A stretch of 24,716 nucleotides of DNA from CAVQGF01 sp045807945 (GCA_045807945.1 JBJMGI010000049.1:1-24716), one strand, 5' to 3'. Positions 1-6,849 are shown, counted from the first letter of the stretch. The notes: a model not told the origin generated them from the letters alone. Program-made: numbers and translations.

Positions 1-212
1 CGCGGCCGTTCCGCATGTGGCTTTATCCGCTTCCCGCGCTGCTCTCCGTTGTGGGATTCACCTTCCTGCTTGTCTCGCGCGAAAATTTCTCGCGCGAGAT
101 AAAAATCGCCTCCATCATCGCCGTAAGCGGCGCGATAATTTTTCTGGTACGCGGCTGGAAACAACGTACCTGGCCCTTCACAATCGAACCGTTAGAAGCC
201 ACGAGCCACTAG
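1..212 (+). CDS. APC-family amino-acid permease, C-terminal end (partial)
   Basis: Only the last 70 or so codons are in the window; the reading frame is open from base 3 (RPFRMWLYPLPALL...) to TAG at 210-212, so the gene begins upstream. The segment has two hydrophobic stretches (PLPALLSVVGFTFLLVS and IASIIAVSGAIIFLV) separated by a short charged loop, then a basic tail. The FRMWLYPLPALL type of sequence is characteristic of the last membrane helices of APC-superfamily amino-acid permeases, where 'FRMWLYP' precedes the penultimate helix. The role would be proton-coupled amino-acid uptake in the inner membrane, substrate unknown. The stop codon shares its G with the GTG start of the next gene, suggesting translational coupling. 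The family call rests on a short fragment, so it is moderately sure. Confidence 0.65.
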   Translation, partial: RPFRMWLYPLPALLSVVGFTFLLVSRENFSREIKIASIIAVSGAIIFLVRGWKQRTWPFTIEPLEATSH

Positions 213-1489
213 TGTCCACTCCCGACAACGCGCTGCCGGTCCGTCCCACGGTCGAAGACCACCCCTGGGCGCCGCTGCGCGAGCCGCTCTTTCGCGGACT
301 CTGGATCGCGTCGCTCATCTCCTTCACCGGAACATGGATCCAGAACGTCGCCTCGGGATGGTTCATGGCTTCGCTCACTAGCTCCGCCATAATGGTCGCC
401 CTGGTGCAGGCAGCGATGAGTCTTCCGGTTTTTCTCGTCGCGATACCGGCCGGCGCACTCGCCGACATGCTCGACCGCCGCCGTCTTCTCATCTTCGCGC
501 AGTGCTGGATGATGCTCGTCGCCTTCGCGCTCGCCACGCTTGCCGGATTGCACCTCATGGGCCCGTCACTGCTGCTGGCGCTCACGTTTCTGCTCGGACT
601 CGGCGCCGTCATCAATGACCCCGCATGGCAAGCAATCGCGCCGGATGTGGTCAGTCCGCAACGCCTTCCCTCTGGCATAGCTTTGAATTCCGTCGGATTC
701 AACATCGCGCGTGCGGTCGGGCCATCGCTTGGCGGACTGATCATCGCCGTGGCCGGGGTTCCCGCTGCCTTCGCGCTGAATGGGATTTCGTTTCTCGGTG
801 TGATCTTTTTCTTGCGGCAGTGGAAGCCGCAGCGCACGAACGAACCGCTGCCGCTGAGCAAACTTCTCCACTGCATCGGCGAAGGCTGGCAGCACCTGCA
901 AAGCTCGTCGCAAGTGAAAGCCGTGCTCATCCGCACCGGGCTGTTCACCTTGTTCGCGAGCGCGTTATGGGCGCTGCTGCCGTTAATAGGCAAGCCGTTC
1001 GGACCGATCGGCTACGGACTCATGCTCGCGAGCTTCGGCACCGGAGCATTTCTCAGCTCGTGGCTGCTGCCGACTCTGCGCACGCGCCTTGGCTCGACGA
1101 ATGCGCTGATCGCCTTCGCCAGCATCACCTTCGCACTCGCGTTGTTCGCTCTCGGCGAGACTTCGCAACTGGTCTGGCTTTGCGCCATCCTCTTCATCGC
1201 CGGCGGATGTTGGATCCTGATGCTCGCCAGCCTGAACATCTCTGCGCAGTACATGTCCCCCGCCGGAGTCCGCGCCCGCTCGCTGTCTTTTTATTTGTTT
1301 GTGCTGCAAGGCGGGATGGCGGGAGGCAGCGCGATCTGGGGCTTGGTGGCGAATGCGCGCGGCATCCGCGCAGCATTCTCGCTATCAGCTGTCGGCTTGA
1401 TTCTGGGATGCGCGACTATGTTCCGCTTCCGCCTGCATCCCACCACTCCGATGGCGCCGCCGATGGGCATCAGCGCCGGCACCGATTGA
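212..1489 (+). CDS. MFS transporter, MFS_3 (EntS-like) exporter family
   Basis: This is a 425-residue polytopic membrane protein. The frame is open further upstream, but GTG at 212 is preferred: it overlaps the preceding stop (TAGTG), and the sequence upstream of it lies over the permease tail in another frame. The N-terminus (PWAPLREPLFRGLWIASLISF, then TGTWIQNVASGWFM) and the loop AGALADMLDRRRLL, the MFS motif between helices 2 and 3, match the MFS_3/PF05977 group, which includes enterobactin-exporter-like proteins. About 12 hydrophobic segments can be counted. Many relatives carry an extra C-terminal domain (total above 500 residues); here only the transporter core is present. The cargo cannot be read from the sequence. 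Its TGA directly abuts the convergent gene's stop (TGATCA at 1487-1492), so there is no intergenic terminator. Confidence 0.85.
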   Translation: MSTPDNALPVRPTVEDHPWAPLREPLFRGLWIASLISFTGTWIQNVASGWFMASLTSSAIMVALVQAAMSLPVFLVAIPAGALADMLDRRRLLIFAQCWMMLVAFALATLAGLHLMGPSLLLALTFLLGLGAVINDPAWQAIAPDVVSPQRLPSGIALNSVGFNIARAVGPSLGGLIIAVAGVPAAFALNGISFLGVIFFLRQWKPQRTNEPLPLSKLLHCIGEGWQHLQSSSQVKAVLIRTGLFTLFASALWALLPLIGKPFGPIGYGLMLASFGTGAFLSSWLLPTLRTRLGSTNALIAFASITFALALFALGETSQLVWLCAILFIAGGCWILMLASLNISAQYMSPAGVRARSLSFYLFVLQGGMAGGSAIWGLVANARGIRAAFSLSAVGLILGCATMFRFRLHPTTPMAPPMGISAGTD

Positions 1490-2080
1490 TCAGTGCTTCG
1501 CCGGCACCACTATCATTAACGCATCCGGCTTGCCCGGATTGACGATATAGGGTGCCCCTGCCCCCGAACTTACAGTCTGTTTCGTGGCGTACGGCGCGTA
1601 GAACATCAGATGACCAGGAAAGTGAATGATTTTCTTTGAATCAGGATCGAAGACGTAGTTTGAATCCGACAGCATGTATACGATTCCCGGCTTCGAAGGT
1701 GCCTTGAACTTCCCTGACTTATACCCTGCCTCGATCTGCTGCTCAATCTTCTCTTCGCTCACGCCTTTGGCCCGCTGGTGCTCCACAAACGAGCGCACCA
1801 GGAAGGTCGTGCGCGACCCTTCGCGGTCGTAGCACTCTGGCTCCATCGTATTCGGCATCTGCCTTTCAATTGCGCAGGAGAACCCGTTAGTTCCTTTTAC
1901 AGCCAGCTCGTAGCCATTCTTTCCGAGAATGTAGACGTTCGCGTTCTCGGCTACGTCAGTAGGTCCAGCAGTTTTCGCGATCCGAATCTGAACGTCCTGA
2001 GGTGTCGTGGAATCCACATTCGTGACCTCTTGCGCTGCCAGCGTTCCGCAAAGAACCAATAAGATAGAAAGGCGCTTCAT
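1490..2080 (-). CDS. secreted protein of unknown function, paralogue A
   Basis: A 196-residue protein with a typical Sec signal peptide (MKRLSILLVLCGTLAAQ, cleavage probably after LAA or AAQ). The ATG follows a strong Shine-Dalgarno (AAGGAGG, about 7 nt spacing), fixing the start. I do not recognise a named domain. It is clearly related to the protein encoded at 5044-5808: both contain A-x-VY-(I/V)-L followed by G-(Y/F)-E-(L/V)-A-x-x-GTNGF, then KAP-x-x-PGI-(V/A)-YMLS, then FP-x-(L/V)-M-(F/Y)-YAP and a final PY-(I/F)-V block. This copy has CAIE and PECY cysteines (a possible disulfide) and is about 58 residues shorter. The protein is probably periplasmic or exported. Its stop codon abuts the MFS stop. 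The gene is certain, its function unknown. Confidence 0.85.
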   Translation of the reverse strand: MKRLSILLVLCGTLAAQEVTNVDSTTPQDVQIRIAKTAGPTDVAENANVYILGKNGYELAVKGTNGFSCAIERQMPNTMEPECYDREGSRTTFLVRSFVEHQRAKGVSEEKIEQQIEAGYKSGKFKAPSKPGIVYMLSDSNYVFDPDSKKIIHFPGHLMFYAPYATKQTVSSGAGAPYIVNPGKPDALMIVVPAKH

Positions 2081-2184
2081 TCTTCCTCCTTGCCTTCAGT
2101 GAATGATTCGCGGGAAAGCTACTAAATGCAACCGGTCAGGGATGAGGCGAAGCGGAGAGGGACAAAGTGCATACAAAAAGAAAC

Positions 2185-2232
2185 GAGAGTCACGATTTGC
2201 TTTAGCTCCGGAGGCTTCAGCCCGTGACCCTC
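2185..2232. repeat. imperfect hairpin, REP-like intergenic element
   Basis: Two 10-base arms, GAGAGTCACG (2185-2194) and CGTGACCCTC (2223-2232), pair with one mismatch and enclose a second symmetric core around CTCCGGAG (2206-2213), flanked by TTTAG and GGCTTCAG. The nested, GC-rich shape and the GGCTTCAGCCCGTGAC sequence resemble dispersed REP-type elements, but no second copy is in the window. It lies in the 274-base gap (2081-2354) between two minus-strand genes, downstream of chrB, so it could also act as a transcript-end structure; there is no clear T tract. Nothing else recognisable is in this gap except the Shine-Dalgarno of the gene starting at 2080. Confidence 0.45.
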
Positions 2233-2354
2233 GACTTTTGGCAAGAAAGTATCGTCAGACTACCTACGAATAGTCCCGCTGACGAGTCGTTTGAGACGAC
2301 CAGCTGTAACTTTGTGGTAAGCGGATGCTTCCGCAAGACAGAATGGAACGGTGC

Positions 2355-3263
2355 TCACCCGATCGAGCGACATAGCCCGTCGATCAACTCCATCCCTTTG
2401 CTCAACAGCTCCTGGTCCGCCATTCCACTCGCCGCCCATCCTTTCAGTATCTTGTCCACTGCGATCGCTTCGGTCCGGCCGTACTTCTCGTCTTTTATGT
2501 CAGCGTCGTGGACCATCTCCGCAAGCACGCGCAGGCTTTTGCTCCCAAGCTTGAACTCGCGCATCAGCGTCTCGAACGTGCACTCGTCGCCTCTGTGTCC
2601 GAATCCGCCGGGCTGGTACATGTCGAACGTAACCGTCTTGGGAAGCGGCTCGCTGCCAAACTTAAATCTTGCCTTGGGATCGATGTGGTTCACGATCAGC
2701 CACGCCGAAGCGCAGCGATCGATTCCCGGGCGTGGACGCGTCTGCCACACCCGATTGCAGAATTCCTGCCGCGGAATCGCCAGCTTCTGCTTCGGCACTG
2801 TCACCATTGCATCATCCGATCTGCTTCCCAGCGCTCGTTCTGCTCGCTCTCGCATAGCTCCTCCAAAATGGTCCATTGCGACCACATCCTGCAGCCGCTT
2901 GCGAAGGCGGCTGAGCTCCGCAATATCGCCAGCTTTGATCTTTTTTGCCTCCGAGACGATCGCCACATAGTCCGCGCTCCGGGCTGCAATGAATCTCTGC
3001 TTCAGTTCTTCCGGCGCAAGTTCACCGAAGGACGCCACTGTCAGCACCTGCGCTGTCCCCTTGTAGTGCCTTACGCTCTCGGCTAGCCATTCGAATCTTT
3101 CGCGGTTTTCTTGCGAGTTCGGCAGCACATGCCCGCCACTCTCTAGCGGCAACGCGCCCGTCCGCCTCAATCGTCGCCATACGTCCACCCGCCCACTGGC
3201 TTGCGCCCGCGGCAAGCTGAACAGCAACACCAGCCACGGCGTAGCGGTTGTGTTCCTTGCCAT
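2355..3263 (-). CDS. chrB: ChrB-like chromate resistance protein
   Basis: A 302-residue protein with two parts. Residues about 10-150 resemble the ChrB N-terminal domain (PWLVLLFSLP...RVDVWRRLRRTGALPL...VLPNS). Residues about 185-302 match the Chrome_Resist domain (WQTRPRPGIDRCASAWLIVNHIDPKARF, then FGHRGDECTFETLMREF, then LAEMVHDADIKD). In studied systems ChrB senses chromate and regulates or supports the ChrA efflux pump. The start is set at the ATG at 3261-3263, giving MARNTTATPW, because the homology begins right after it; the frame continues 8 codons upstream into AT-rich promoter DNA. There is no useful Shine-Dalgarno, and a TATACT box ends 7 nt before the ATG, which suggests a leaderless message. 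No chrA is in the window, so chromate resistance is not assured. The gene is divergent from dipeptidase E. Confidence 0.8.
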   Translation of the reverse strand: MARNTTATPWLVLLFSLPRAQASGRVDVWRRLRRTGALPLESGGHVLPNSQENRERFEWLAESVRHYKGTAQVLTVASFGELAPEELKQRFIAARSADYVAIVSEAKKIKAGDIAELSRLRKRLQDVVAMDHFGGAMRERAERALGSRSDDAMVTVPKQKLAIPRQEFCNRVWQTRPRPGIDRCASAWLIVNHIDPKARFKFGSEPLPKTVTFDMYQPGGFGHRGDECTFETLMREFKLGSKSLRVLAEMVHDADIKDEKYGRTEAIAVDKILKGWAASGMADQELLSKGMELIDGLCRSIG

Positions 3264-3312
3264 GCTGGTAGTATACATGTATAACACTATATTGTTATAT
3301 GTATATCAGAGT
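3264..3312. promoter_or_regulatory. divergent chrB / dipeptidase E promoter with palindromes
   Basis: The 49-bp gap is very AT-rich compared with its surroundings. It contains a perfect 12-bp palindrome TATACATGTATA (3272-3283), overlapped by an inverted repeat TATAACA-N6-TGTTATA (3280-3299). On the minus strand ATAACA (3298-3293), 17 nt and TATACT (3275-3270) form a plausible sigma70 promoter for chrB, with the predicted start at the ATG itself. On the plus strand TATATC (3302-3307) lies 5 nt before the dipeptidase ATG. The palindromes cover both promoters and look like an operator for a dimeric repressor shared by both genes. Which regulator binds is not shown; ChrB itself or a distant repressor are both possible. 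Confidence 0.55.
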
Positions 3313-4029
3313 ATGACCGACCTCCTTCTCATCAGCAACTCCACCGTGTACGGCCGCGGCTACCTTGAGCACGTGGGCGACGAGATCCGAGACATTCTCG
3401 GCGGCCGTCGCGCCGTTCTTTTCTTTCCTTATGCATTGCACGATATGGACTCCTATGCGGCAAAGGCGAGGGATCGATTCGACGCGTTGGGCTTCCAGCT
3501 ACAGTCAATCCATCAGTTCGAACGGGCGCGCCGCAAAGCTGCTGTGCTCAGCGCAGAGGCTTTCTTCATCGGCGGAGGCAATACCTTCCGCCTGCTCAAC
3601 GCCCTCTACCGTGACGATCTCCTTAGCGCAATTCGCGAGAAGTTCGCGACCGGCACTCCCTACATTGGCTCCAGTGCCGGCTCGAATGTTGCCGGACCGA
3701 CCATCAAGACGACCAAGGACATGCCGATCATCCAGCCGCCTTCGTTCGACGCGCTCGGCATCTTCGCTTATCAGATCAGCCCGCACTTCCAGGACCCCGA
3801 CCCCACCTCCAAACACATGGGCGAGACTCAGGAGGAGCGGATCCTGCAATTTCTGGAAGAGAACACCACGCCTGTCGTCGGACTGCGCGAAGGCTCTTGG
3901 ATCCGGCAGAAAAATGGGACCGCGGTGCTCGAAGGCCCGCACCAGGCGCGCGTCTTTCGTCGCGGAGTCGCGCCGCAGGAAGTCGACGCAGGCACTGATC
4001 TGAACAGATCATTGGAGCCGCGCCCGTGA
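3313..4029 (+). CDS. pepE: dipeptidase E (peptidase family S51)
   Basis: A 238-residue cytoplasmic serine peptidase, close to the 229 residues of the enterobacterial enzyme. Family members cleave dipeptides with N-terminal aspartate. Visible landmarks are LLLISNST at the N-terminus, GGGNTF (87-92), the nucleophile Ser121 in GSSAGSN, His158 in QISPHF, and H-x-GET-x-EERI-x-x-FL (168-181). The ATG at 3313 is chosen over an upstream in-frame ATG at 3250, because residues before it (MFLAMLVVYMYN...) translate the promoter and the real family N-terminus is MTDLLLISNS. The conserved Trp beside the nucleophile in the enterobacterial enzyme (WSAGAN) is Ser here. The stop overlaps the next gene's GTG by 3 bases (GTGA), so the two are probably one transcript. 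Confidence 0.9.
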   Translation: MTDLLLISNSTVYGRGYLEHVGDEIRDILGGRRAVLFFPYALHDMDSYAAKARDRFDALGFQLQSIHQFERARRKAAVLSAEAFFIGGGNTFRLLNALYRDDLLSAIREKFATGTPYIGSSAGSNVAGPTIKTTKDMPIIQPPSFDALGIFAYQISPHFQDPDPTSKHMGETQEERILQFLEENTTPVVGLREGSWIRQKNGTAVLEGPHQARVFRRGVAPQEVDAGTDLNRSLEPRP

Positions 4030-5003
4030 AGACGAAAAGAGAGACGCGTCTGCTCTCTGCCAGCGACGTGCGCTCGCTGCTCACTATGGCTGATTGCATC
4101 GAGGCGGTTGAATCAGGCTTCCGTGCTCTCGGTGAAGGCAAGCTTCCCGCGCCCGAGATTCTCAGCTTGCATTCCGAACTTGGTGGGCTTCATGTGAAGG
4201 CAGCCGTCTGGCGGAACGGCTCACAGTACTTCGTCGCCAAAGCCAACGCGAACTTCCCCGGGAATCCCAAAACACACGGGCTGCCTACCATTCAAGGCGT
4301 GATCATCCTGTGCGACGCGAATAATGGCGAACTGCTCGCGCTTATGGATTCCATCGAGATCACAGCGCTCCGAACCGCAGCGGCTACGGCTGTCGCTGCG
4401 CGCTACCTTGCGCGTCGCGACTCTAAAGTCGTTTCCATCTGCGGCTGCGGCCGGCAAGGGGCTGTCCAGTTGCGGGCAATCCTGGCGATCCTTCCTATCG
4501 AAACTGTCTACGCCTATGACACTGATCGTGATGCGGCTGCGCGATTCGCACGCGAGAACAAAAATGCCCGCGTCGTGGACAATCTCGTGGACGCTCTACG
4601 TACCAGCGATGTCGTCGTCACCTGCACTCCGGCAAAAGAATATTTCGTCAATATAGACGATATCCGGCCTGGCACCTTCATTGCCGCCGTCGGCGCCGAC
4701 AACGAGCTCAAGCAGGAGCTCGACCCGCATCTCTTTCTCGCCGGCAAAGTGGTCGTTGATAGCCTTTCGCAATGTCTCAAGATAGGCGACCTGCATCACG
4801 CCGTCGAAGACGGCCGCGCCTCCGTCGAATCCGTGCACGCTGAACTCGCAGACGTCGTCGCCGGCAACAAGCCTGGGCGGACTTCGCCAGACGAGATCAC
4901 CATCTTCGACAGCACCGGCATCGCTGTAGAGGACGCCGCTGCCGCGGCCCTTGTGTACGAAAAGGCCTGCGGCAGCAATGTGGGGATGTCTTTCAGGTTT
5001 TAG
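4026..5003 (+). CDS. ornithine cyclodeaminase / mu-crystallin family enzyme
   Basis: A 325-residue NAD(P)-dependent enzyme of the OCD/mu-crystallin family, whose members deaminate ornithine to proline or act as alanine dehydrogenases or imine reductases. Landmarks are the N-terminal substrate domain with Lys58 and Lys72 (HVKAA and FVAKANANFPGNP), Arg116 in ALRTAAATAVAARYLA, the Rossmann motif GCGRQG (140-145) and the VGAD segment where the family places its catalytic Asp. The substrate cannot be decided from sequence. The GTG start overlaps the dipeptidase stop, with GGAG 8 nt upstream, so translation is coupled. Downstream is a GC-rich hairpin at 5012-5034. The pairing with an aspartyl dipeptidase suggests amino-acid release followed by deamination, which is inference. 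Confidence 0.88.
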   Translation: MKTKRETRLLSASDVRSLLTMADCIEAVESGFRALGEGKLPAPEILSLHSELGGLHVKAAVWRNGSQYFVAKANANFPGNPKTHGLPTIQGVIILCDANNGELLALMDSIEITALRTAAATAVAARYLARRDSKVVSICGCGRQGAVQLRAILAILPIETVYAYDTDRDAAARFARENKNARVVDNLVDALRTSDVVVTCTPAKEYFVNIDDIRPGTFIAAVGADNELKQELDPHLFLAGKVVVDSLSQCLKIGDLHHAVEDGRASVESVHAELADVVAGNKPGRTSPDEITIFDSTGIAVEDAAAAALVYEKACGSNVGMSFRF

Positions 5004-5011
5004 GGTGTGAG

Positions 5012-5034
5012 CCACCCAAGCGGAGCTTGGGCGG
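5012..5034. terminator. stem-loop between convergent genes
   Basis: CCCAAGC (5015-5021), GGA loop, GCTTGGG (5025-5031) is a perfect 7-bp stem with a 3-base loop. It is extended by two further pairs (CC at 5012-5013 with GG at 5033-5034) across a mismatch. It sits in the 40-base gap between the ends of the cyclodeaminase gene and the convergent gene ending at 5044. There is only a short TTTG after it on the plus strand, so it is a weak or bidirectional terminator candidate, not a textbook one. Confidence 0.5.
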
Positions 5035-5043
5035 GGTTTGATT

Positions 5044-5808
5044 TCAGTCCGGTTTCGGCAAGCACCACAGCTGCTTGATTTTGCAGAGCCGTCCGAGCAT
5101 CTCTTCGTAATCTTTCGTGATGGCTGCACTTTCCTTTTCGCCCCGACCCTGGATCATGTACCCGTGCGGCCCGTGCATGATCACAAAGGGATACGGTCCT
5201 CCCATCGCCCCGCCGCCAATGTCTTCATTGGATACGTTCGGCGCGTAATACATCACGTGGGGGAAGTTCATCGTGATGACTTTCTGGTTTTCCTCGGGAT
5301 TGAAGTAGCTCCTAAGGACCGGCGAGAGCATGTACGCGATGCCGGGCCGCTCCGGTGCTTTGTAATAGTTCGCTCTCAGCCGCTTCTGGATGATTTTTTT
5401 GAGTTCTTGAGGCGCCGTTCCCTTGGCTTGCAGCTCCGCCGCATCCATAAAGATCCGCATCTGCGCCTTGGCGCCAGCGCTATCGAACCCGATTGGATAC
5501 AGGATGTCGTCTCTATATTCTTTCAGCGGCCAGCTGCCCCGGAACGTGTCATCACCGGTGCGCGCAACCAGCGCATGGAACCCGTTAGTGCCTTGCTGAG
5601 CAACTTCAAATCCTTTGTCAGGATTCAAGACGTACACGGTTGCGTGCTCTCGCAAGTGCGGGGGCAGCGCGCTGAGCGCCAGCTGGACCTCGAGATCTCG
5701 TGGCAGCGGCTCGATCTTGTTCCCGTTGGAAGTCTGTTGAGCCTGTGCTCCCGCTGCCAGCGAGAACAATAGACCTGCAATGATTGCGATTGTCTGTATT
5801 TTTCTCAT
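5044..5808 (-). CDS. secreted protein of unknown function, paralogue B
   Basis: A 254-residue protein with a Sec signal peptide (MRKIQTIAIIAGLLFSLAAG, then AQAQQ, probable cleavage after AQA). It is the longer paralogue of the protein at 1490-2080, sharing the A-x-VYVL / GFEVA-x-x-GTNGF, RPGIAYMLS, FPHVMYYAP and GGPYPFV blocks. Extra here are an insert after GTNGF (residues about 90-120) and a C-terminal tail of about 35 residues ending CKIKQLWCLPKPD with two cysteines. No known catalytic motif is seen. It is the last of four closely spaced minus-strand genes (ArsR regulator, SRPBCC protein, small ORF), its ATG lying 13 nt after the small ORF's stop without a clear Shine-Dalgarno. Co-transcription with a regulator suggests a response-linked role; function unknown. 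Confidence 0.85.
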   Translation of the reverse strand: MRKIQTIAIIAGLLFSLAAGAQAQQTSNGNKIEPLPRDLEVQLALSALPPHLREHATVYVLNPDKGFEVAQQGTNGFHALVARTGDDTFRGSWPLKEYRDDILYPIGFDSAGAKAQMRIFMDAAELQAKGTAPQELKKIIQKRLRANYYKAPERPGIAYMLSPVLRSYFNPEENQKVITMNFPHVMYYAPNVSNEDIGGGAMGGPYPFVIMHGPHGYMIQGRGEKESAAITKDYEEMLGRLCKIKQLWCLPKPD

Positions 5809-5821
5809 TATTGTTTGCTAT

Positions 5822-5992
5822 TCAATTGCGTATCGAATCCAGTTCTTCTGTGAAAACGTTTCCCGCGCCGGAGGCCTGCCTAGACGCGCCTTCTCGGGTG
5901 TGGACGTGGCGATCCCGGATCGCCGCGATCCACTCCTGGAAGGTCGCACTCGCTGGTTCCACCGGCGTCGCGTTCAAACAGGCGCTGCACAT
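5822..5992 (-). CDS. small hypothetical protein, 56 residues, in ArsR operon
   Basis: This short ORF encodes MCSACLNATPVEPASATF at its start and ends FTEELDSIRN. It is supported by position: its ATG is 15 nt after the SRPBCC gene's stop, with AGGGAG about 6 nt upstream, and its TGA is 13 nt before the start of the secreted-protein gene. It thus exactly fills a 199-base gap in a minus-strand gene series. It has a CxxC pair at residues 2-5, a short possible amphipathic helix (TFQEWIAAIRDRH, 17-29) and an acidic end. There is no signal peptide or membrane segment. The CxxC could bind metal or be redox active, but with no other Cys this would require a dimer. I do not recognise the family; coding status is likely but not proven. 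Confidence 0.55.
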   Translation of the reverse strand: MCSACLNATPVEPASATFQEWIAAIRDRHVHTREGASRQASGAGNVFTEELDSIRN

Positions 5993-6007
5993 AGCATCTC
6001 CCTTCTG

Positions 6008-6466
6008 CTACCGCCGGCCTGCTTTCGCTTCGGCGGTTTGTCTCACGCGCTCGTGCATTGCTCCCCAGCCCTGGCTCACGCCTTTTTTGTGGTCCTCGAC
6101 GATCAATCCCAGCGCGGTGTGATGAAACTGGATCAGGGTCCCGCCTTTTTCCTCGCTCAACCTGTATTGCAGGTTGTTCGAAACCGGGTACGACATGAAG
6201 AGCGGCCCCGCGATCTCGAGTAACGCGCCTTTCTTGATGGCCTGCACGTTCCCCCACCAGTGGCCATTGTTGTCACCCAGGTCGCGGTACCAGCGGCCGC
6301 CCGGCCATGCTTCGAGCTTCATCGGCATCGGGCCGCGATCCGTCACCTGCCCGGGGCCAAGCTCTTGCAGCAGCGCCTCCCATGTCGTCTCCAACGAGGC
6401 CTTCACGTGAATCTCGGTCTGAATGTTGATAGTTAGGTTTTCCAGTGCGTTCTCTGTCGCGATCAT
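6008..6466 (-). CDS. SRPBCC (AHSA1-like) domain protein
   Basis: A 152-residue single-domain protein of the START/Bet v1-like helix-grip fold. Features are the first strand with ITVK-like sequence (INIQTEIHVKASLETTWEAL, residues about 13-32), the PMPMKLEAWPGGRWYRDLG segment, GHWWGNVQAIKKGALLEIAGPLFM, GGTLIQFHHTALG and the final GWGAMHERVRQ helix. The start is the ATG at 6464-6466, preceded by GGAGAAGG and 2 nt after the ArsR stop; a longer open frame upstream only overlaps arsR in another frame. In many bacteria such genes follow ArsR/SdpR-type regulators and their products bind small hydrophobic ligands. The ligand is unknown here. Confidence 0.88.
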   Translation of the reverse strand: MIATENALENLTINIQTEIHVKASLETTWEALLQELGPGQVTDRGPMPMKLEAWPGGRWYRDLGDNNGHWWGNVQAIKKGALLEIAGPLFMSYPVSNNLQYRLSEEKGGTLIQFHHTALGLIVEDHKKGVSQGWGAMHERVRQTAEAKAGRR

Positions 6467-6468
6467 GA

Positions 6469-6843
6469 CTATTCCTTCTCCTTTTTTTGTTCTTTCGCGT
6501 CCTTCGCGTAAAGCTTTTCCAATTCTTTCTGCTCGGCGCGGTCTTTCACCCGGTTCAATTGCTGCGTCCACAGCTTCTCGAAGTAACCGGTCCACTCGTG
6601 TAAAGGACGCAGCGCCTGCGCGTTCGTCTTGTAGAGCATGTGCCGGCCATTCCGCCGCACCCGTACCAGCCCTACTTCGCGCAGCACGCGCAGGTGCTTC
6701 GAAACGGATGGCTGCTCCAGCCGCAACGCGACCACGATCTGCCCAACCTCGCGCTCGTCGTTCGCCAGATATTCCAGGATCTCGCGCCGCCGCGGCTCCG
6801 CCACTGCGTTGAACGGATCGGATGTCGTCGCTGCCCTCGCCAT
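6469..6843 (-). CDS. ArsR-family transcriptional regulator
   Basis: A 124-residue winged-helix regulator. The helix-turn-helix runs from about residue 30 (EREVGQIVVALRLEQPSVSKHLRVL), with recognition helix QPSVSKHLRVLREVGLV at 44-60 and wing RRNGRHMLYKT at 63-73. It begins with the DPFNAVAEPRRREIL pattern typical of the subgroup paired with SRPBCC proteins. It has no cysteine, so the classical thiol metal site of ArsR/SmtB is absent. The C-terminal 25 residues are very rich in Lys and Glu, a tail beyond the usual fold. It heads a minus-strand series of four genes. A palindrome overlapping its own promoter implies autoregulation of the whole operon. The GGAG sequence touches the ATG, too close to serve as a Shine-Dalgarno. 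Confidence 0.92.
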   Translation of the reverse strand: MARAATTSDPFNAVAEPRRREILEYLANDEREVGQIVVALRLEQPSVSKHLRVLREVGLVRVRRNGRHMLYKTNAQALRPLHEWTGYFEKLWTQQLNRVKDRAEQKELEKLYAKDAKEQKKEKE

Positions 6844-6849
6844 CTCCAG

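Noticed and set aside
17..211. Upstream extension of the MFS gene to an ATG at 17
   Set aside because: The extension overlaps the permease tail in another frame and lacks family resemblance; GTG at 212 overlaps the permease stop as in coupled genes.
178..993. 271-codon minus-strand open frame over the MFS gene
   Set aside because: High-GC shadow frame; the plus strand encodes a clear MFS_3 transporter.
2224..2970. 248-codon plus-strand open frame over chrB
   Set aside because: It is antisense to a gene with clear ChrB domains, is Ser/Arg/Pro-rich and resembles no family.
5038..5772. 244-codon plus-strand open frame
   Set aside because: It mirrors the secreted protein at 5044-5808, which has a signal peptide and a paralogue; the antisense product has no protein-like features.
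6469..6843. Arsenic or metal sensing by the ArsR protein
   Set aside because: No cysteines are present and the neighbour is an SRPBCC protein, so the metal-sensor label is not supported.
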